The translations under genes were made by a program, and so were the position numbers. Below, one piece after another: positions 5,704 through 6,131 of a stretch of 6,131 nt of DNA. Below the pieces are notes generated by a model that was given only the letters and a program-made list of their open reading frames with translations, did no database searches and was not told the origin of the DNA. Source of the stretch: an uncultured Oscillospiraceae bacterium (GTDB lineage Bacteria; Bacillota_A; Clostridia; Oscillospirales; Oscillospiraceae). Within the stretch, counting starts at the first letter, position 1; each line of letters opens with the position of its first letter. The stretch covers positions 1 to 6,131 of the forward strand of contig CAKTGD010000097.1 of NCBI GenBank assembly GCA_934561335.1, written 5' to 3'.

Positions 5704-6131
5704 ATGGGTAAGCTGCGGTTTCTGCTGGCGCTGTGGCTGGGCAAGCTGTCCATCCCGGCGCTGAAAATCACACGCCACAACGGCACCGACTTCCCCGGTT
5801 CGCTGGCGGTAAAGGTGTGTCCGGACTTTTTGAAATATGTGGGTAAGCCCCCTGTGATGGTGGCCGTCACCGGCACCAACGGCAAAACCACCGTCAGCAA
5901 TATGCTGGTGGATATACTGGAGGCAGAGGGCCACCGGGTGCTCAGCAACCGGGCGGGCAGCAACATCACCTCCGGCGTGTCCACGGCCTTTATCCGCAAC
6001 TGCGACCTGCTGGGGCGGGTGAAGAAATGCGACATGGCGGTGCTGGAGATCGATGAGCGGTCGGCTCCGAAAATCTATCCCCATGTGCGGCCCAACTATA
6101 TCCTGATCACCAATCTGTTCCGGGACTCCAT
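5704..6131 (+). CDS. murT: Lipid II isoglutaminyl synthase, MurT subunit, N-terminal 142 residues (partial)
   Basis: Mur-ligase-like subunit that, with the amidotransferase GatD, amidates the D-glutamate of lipid II on the cytoplasmic side of the membrane, giving D-isoglutamine in peptidoglycan. The visible part has a hydrophobic N-terminal helix (residues 6-20) and the ATP-binding P-loop TGTNGKTTVSNM at 56-67. NRAGSNITSG (82-91), LEIDE (114-118) and TNLFRDS (136-142) are typical of MurT rather than MurE or FolC. The sequence runs off the right edge; full MurT is about 430-460 aa, and the zinc-ribbon cysteines, the remaining catalytic residues and any gatD would lie beyond. The ATG at 5704 follows the cyclase stop by 3 nt and has GGAGG 8 nt upstream, inside the end of the cyclase gene, so translation is probably coupled. 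Family assignment is confident despite truncation. Confidence 0.9.
   Translation, partial: MGKLRFLLALWLGKLSIPALKITRHNGTDFPGSLAVKVCPDFLKYVGKPPVMVAVTGTNGKTTVSNMLVDILEAEGHRVLSNRAGSNITSGVSTAFIRNCDLLGRVKKCDMAVLEIDERSAPKIYPHVRPNYILITNLFRDS

Noticed and set aside
4825..6084. 419-aa open frame antisense to the end of mnmG, the cyclase and murT
   Set aside because: It crosses three well supported plus-strand genes and shows no domain or RBS; a shadow frame.

Overview
The window is about 6.1 kb of a GC-rich Clostridia-type (Firmicutes) chromosome. Strong AGGAGG-type ribosome binding sites, sigma-A-like promoters and a MurT-type peptidoglycan amidation gene point to a low-GC-lineage Gram-positive that itself has high GC, such as a gut Oscillospiraceae/Ruminococcaceae relative. 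The taxonomic placement is inferred from family resemblance only. No mobile element, CRISPR array, rRNA or tRNA was seen.

Left part, minus strand (1-2740). A two-gene operon encodes a short KdpD-like sensor kinase (2647 to 1520) and a KdpE-like response regulator (1530 to 823), overlapping by 11 nt and closed by a hairpin terminator (758-777). Its promoter region carries three direct repeats with an 11-bp period, the layout expected for an OmpR/PhoB/KdpE-class regulator, so autoregulation is plausible. Downstream, in the same direction but with its own promoter candidate, starts a neurotransmitter:sodium symporter (NSS) family transporter (577 to beyond position 1). Its leader can fold so that a 12-bp helix completely hides the Shine-Dalgarno sequence, and a Rex-like palindrome overlaps its promoter. 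No kdpFABC potassium pump genes are in view.

Middle (2648-3194, 547 nt without a long gene). This gap is full of signals. Besides the kinase promoter it holds an apparent complete small transcription unit on the minus strand: a promoter with a 17-bp spacer (3037-3065), an SD, a 25-codon ORF (2919-2996), two smaller hairpins and a strong two-tier terminator (2791-2834). I do not recognise the small protein. A 17-bp-spaced consensus promoter facing the other way (3131-3159) serves mnmG.

Right part, plus strand (3195-6131). A tight three-gene operon: mnmG (tRNA uridine-34 modification), a cyclase/kynurenine-formamidase-like metal hydrolase, and the 5' part of murT (lipid II amidation, partner of GatD). 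Gaps are 13 nt and 3 nt, each with a good SD. The usual Firmicute neighbours of mnmG (mnmE upstream, rsmG downstream) are absent, so this is an atypical arrangement linking tRNA modification, a hydrolase of unknown substrate and cell-wall modification.
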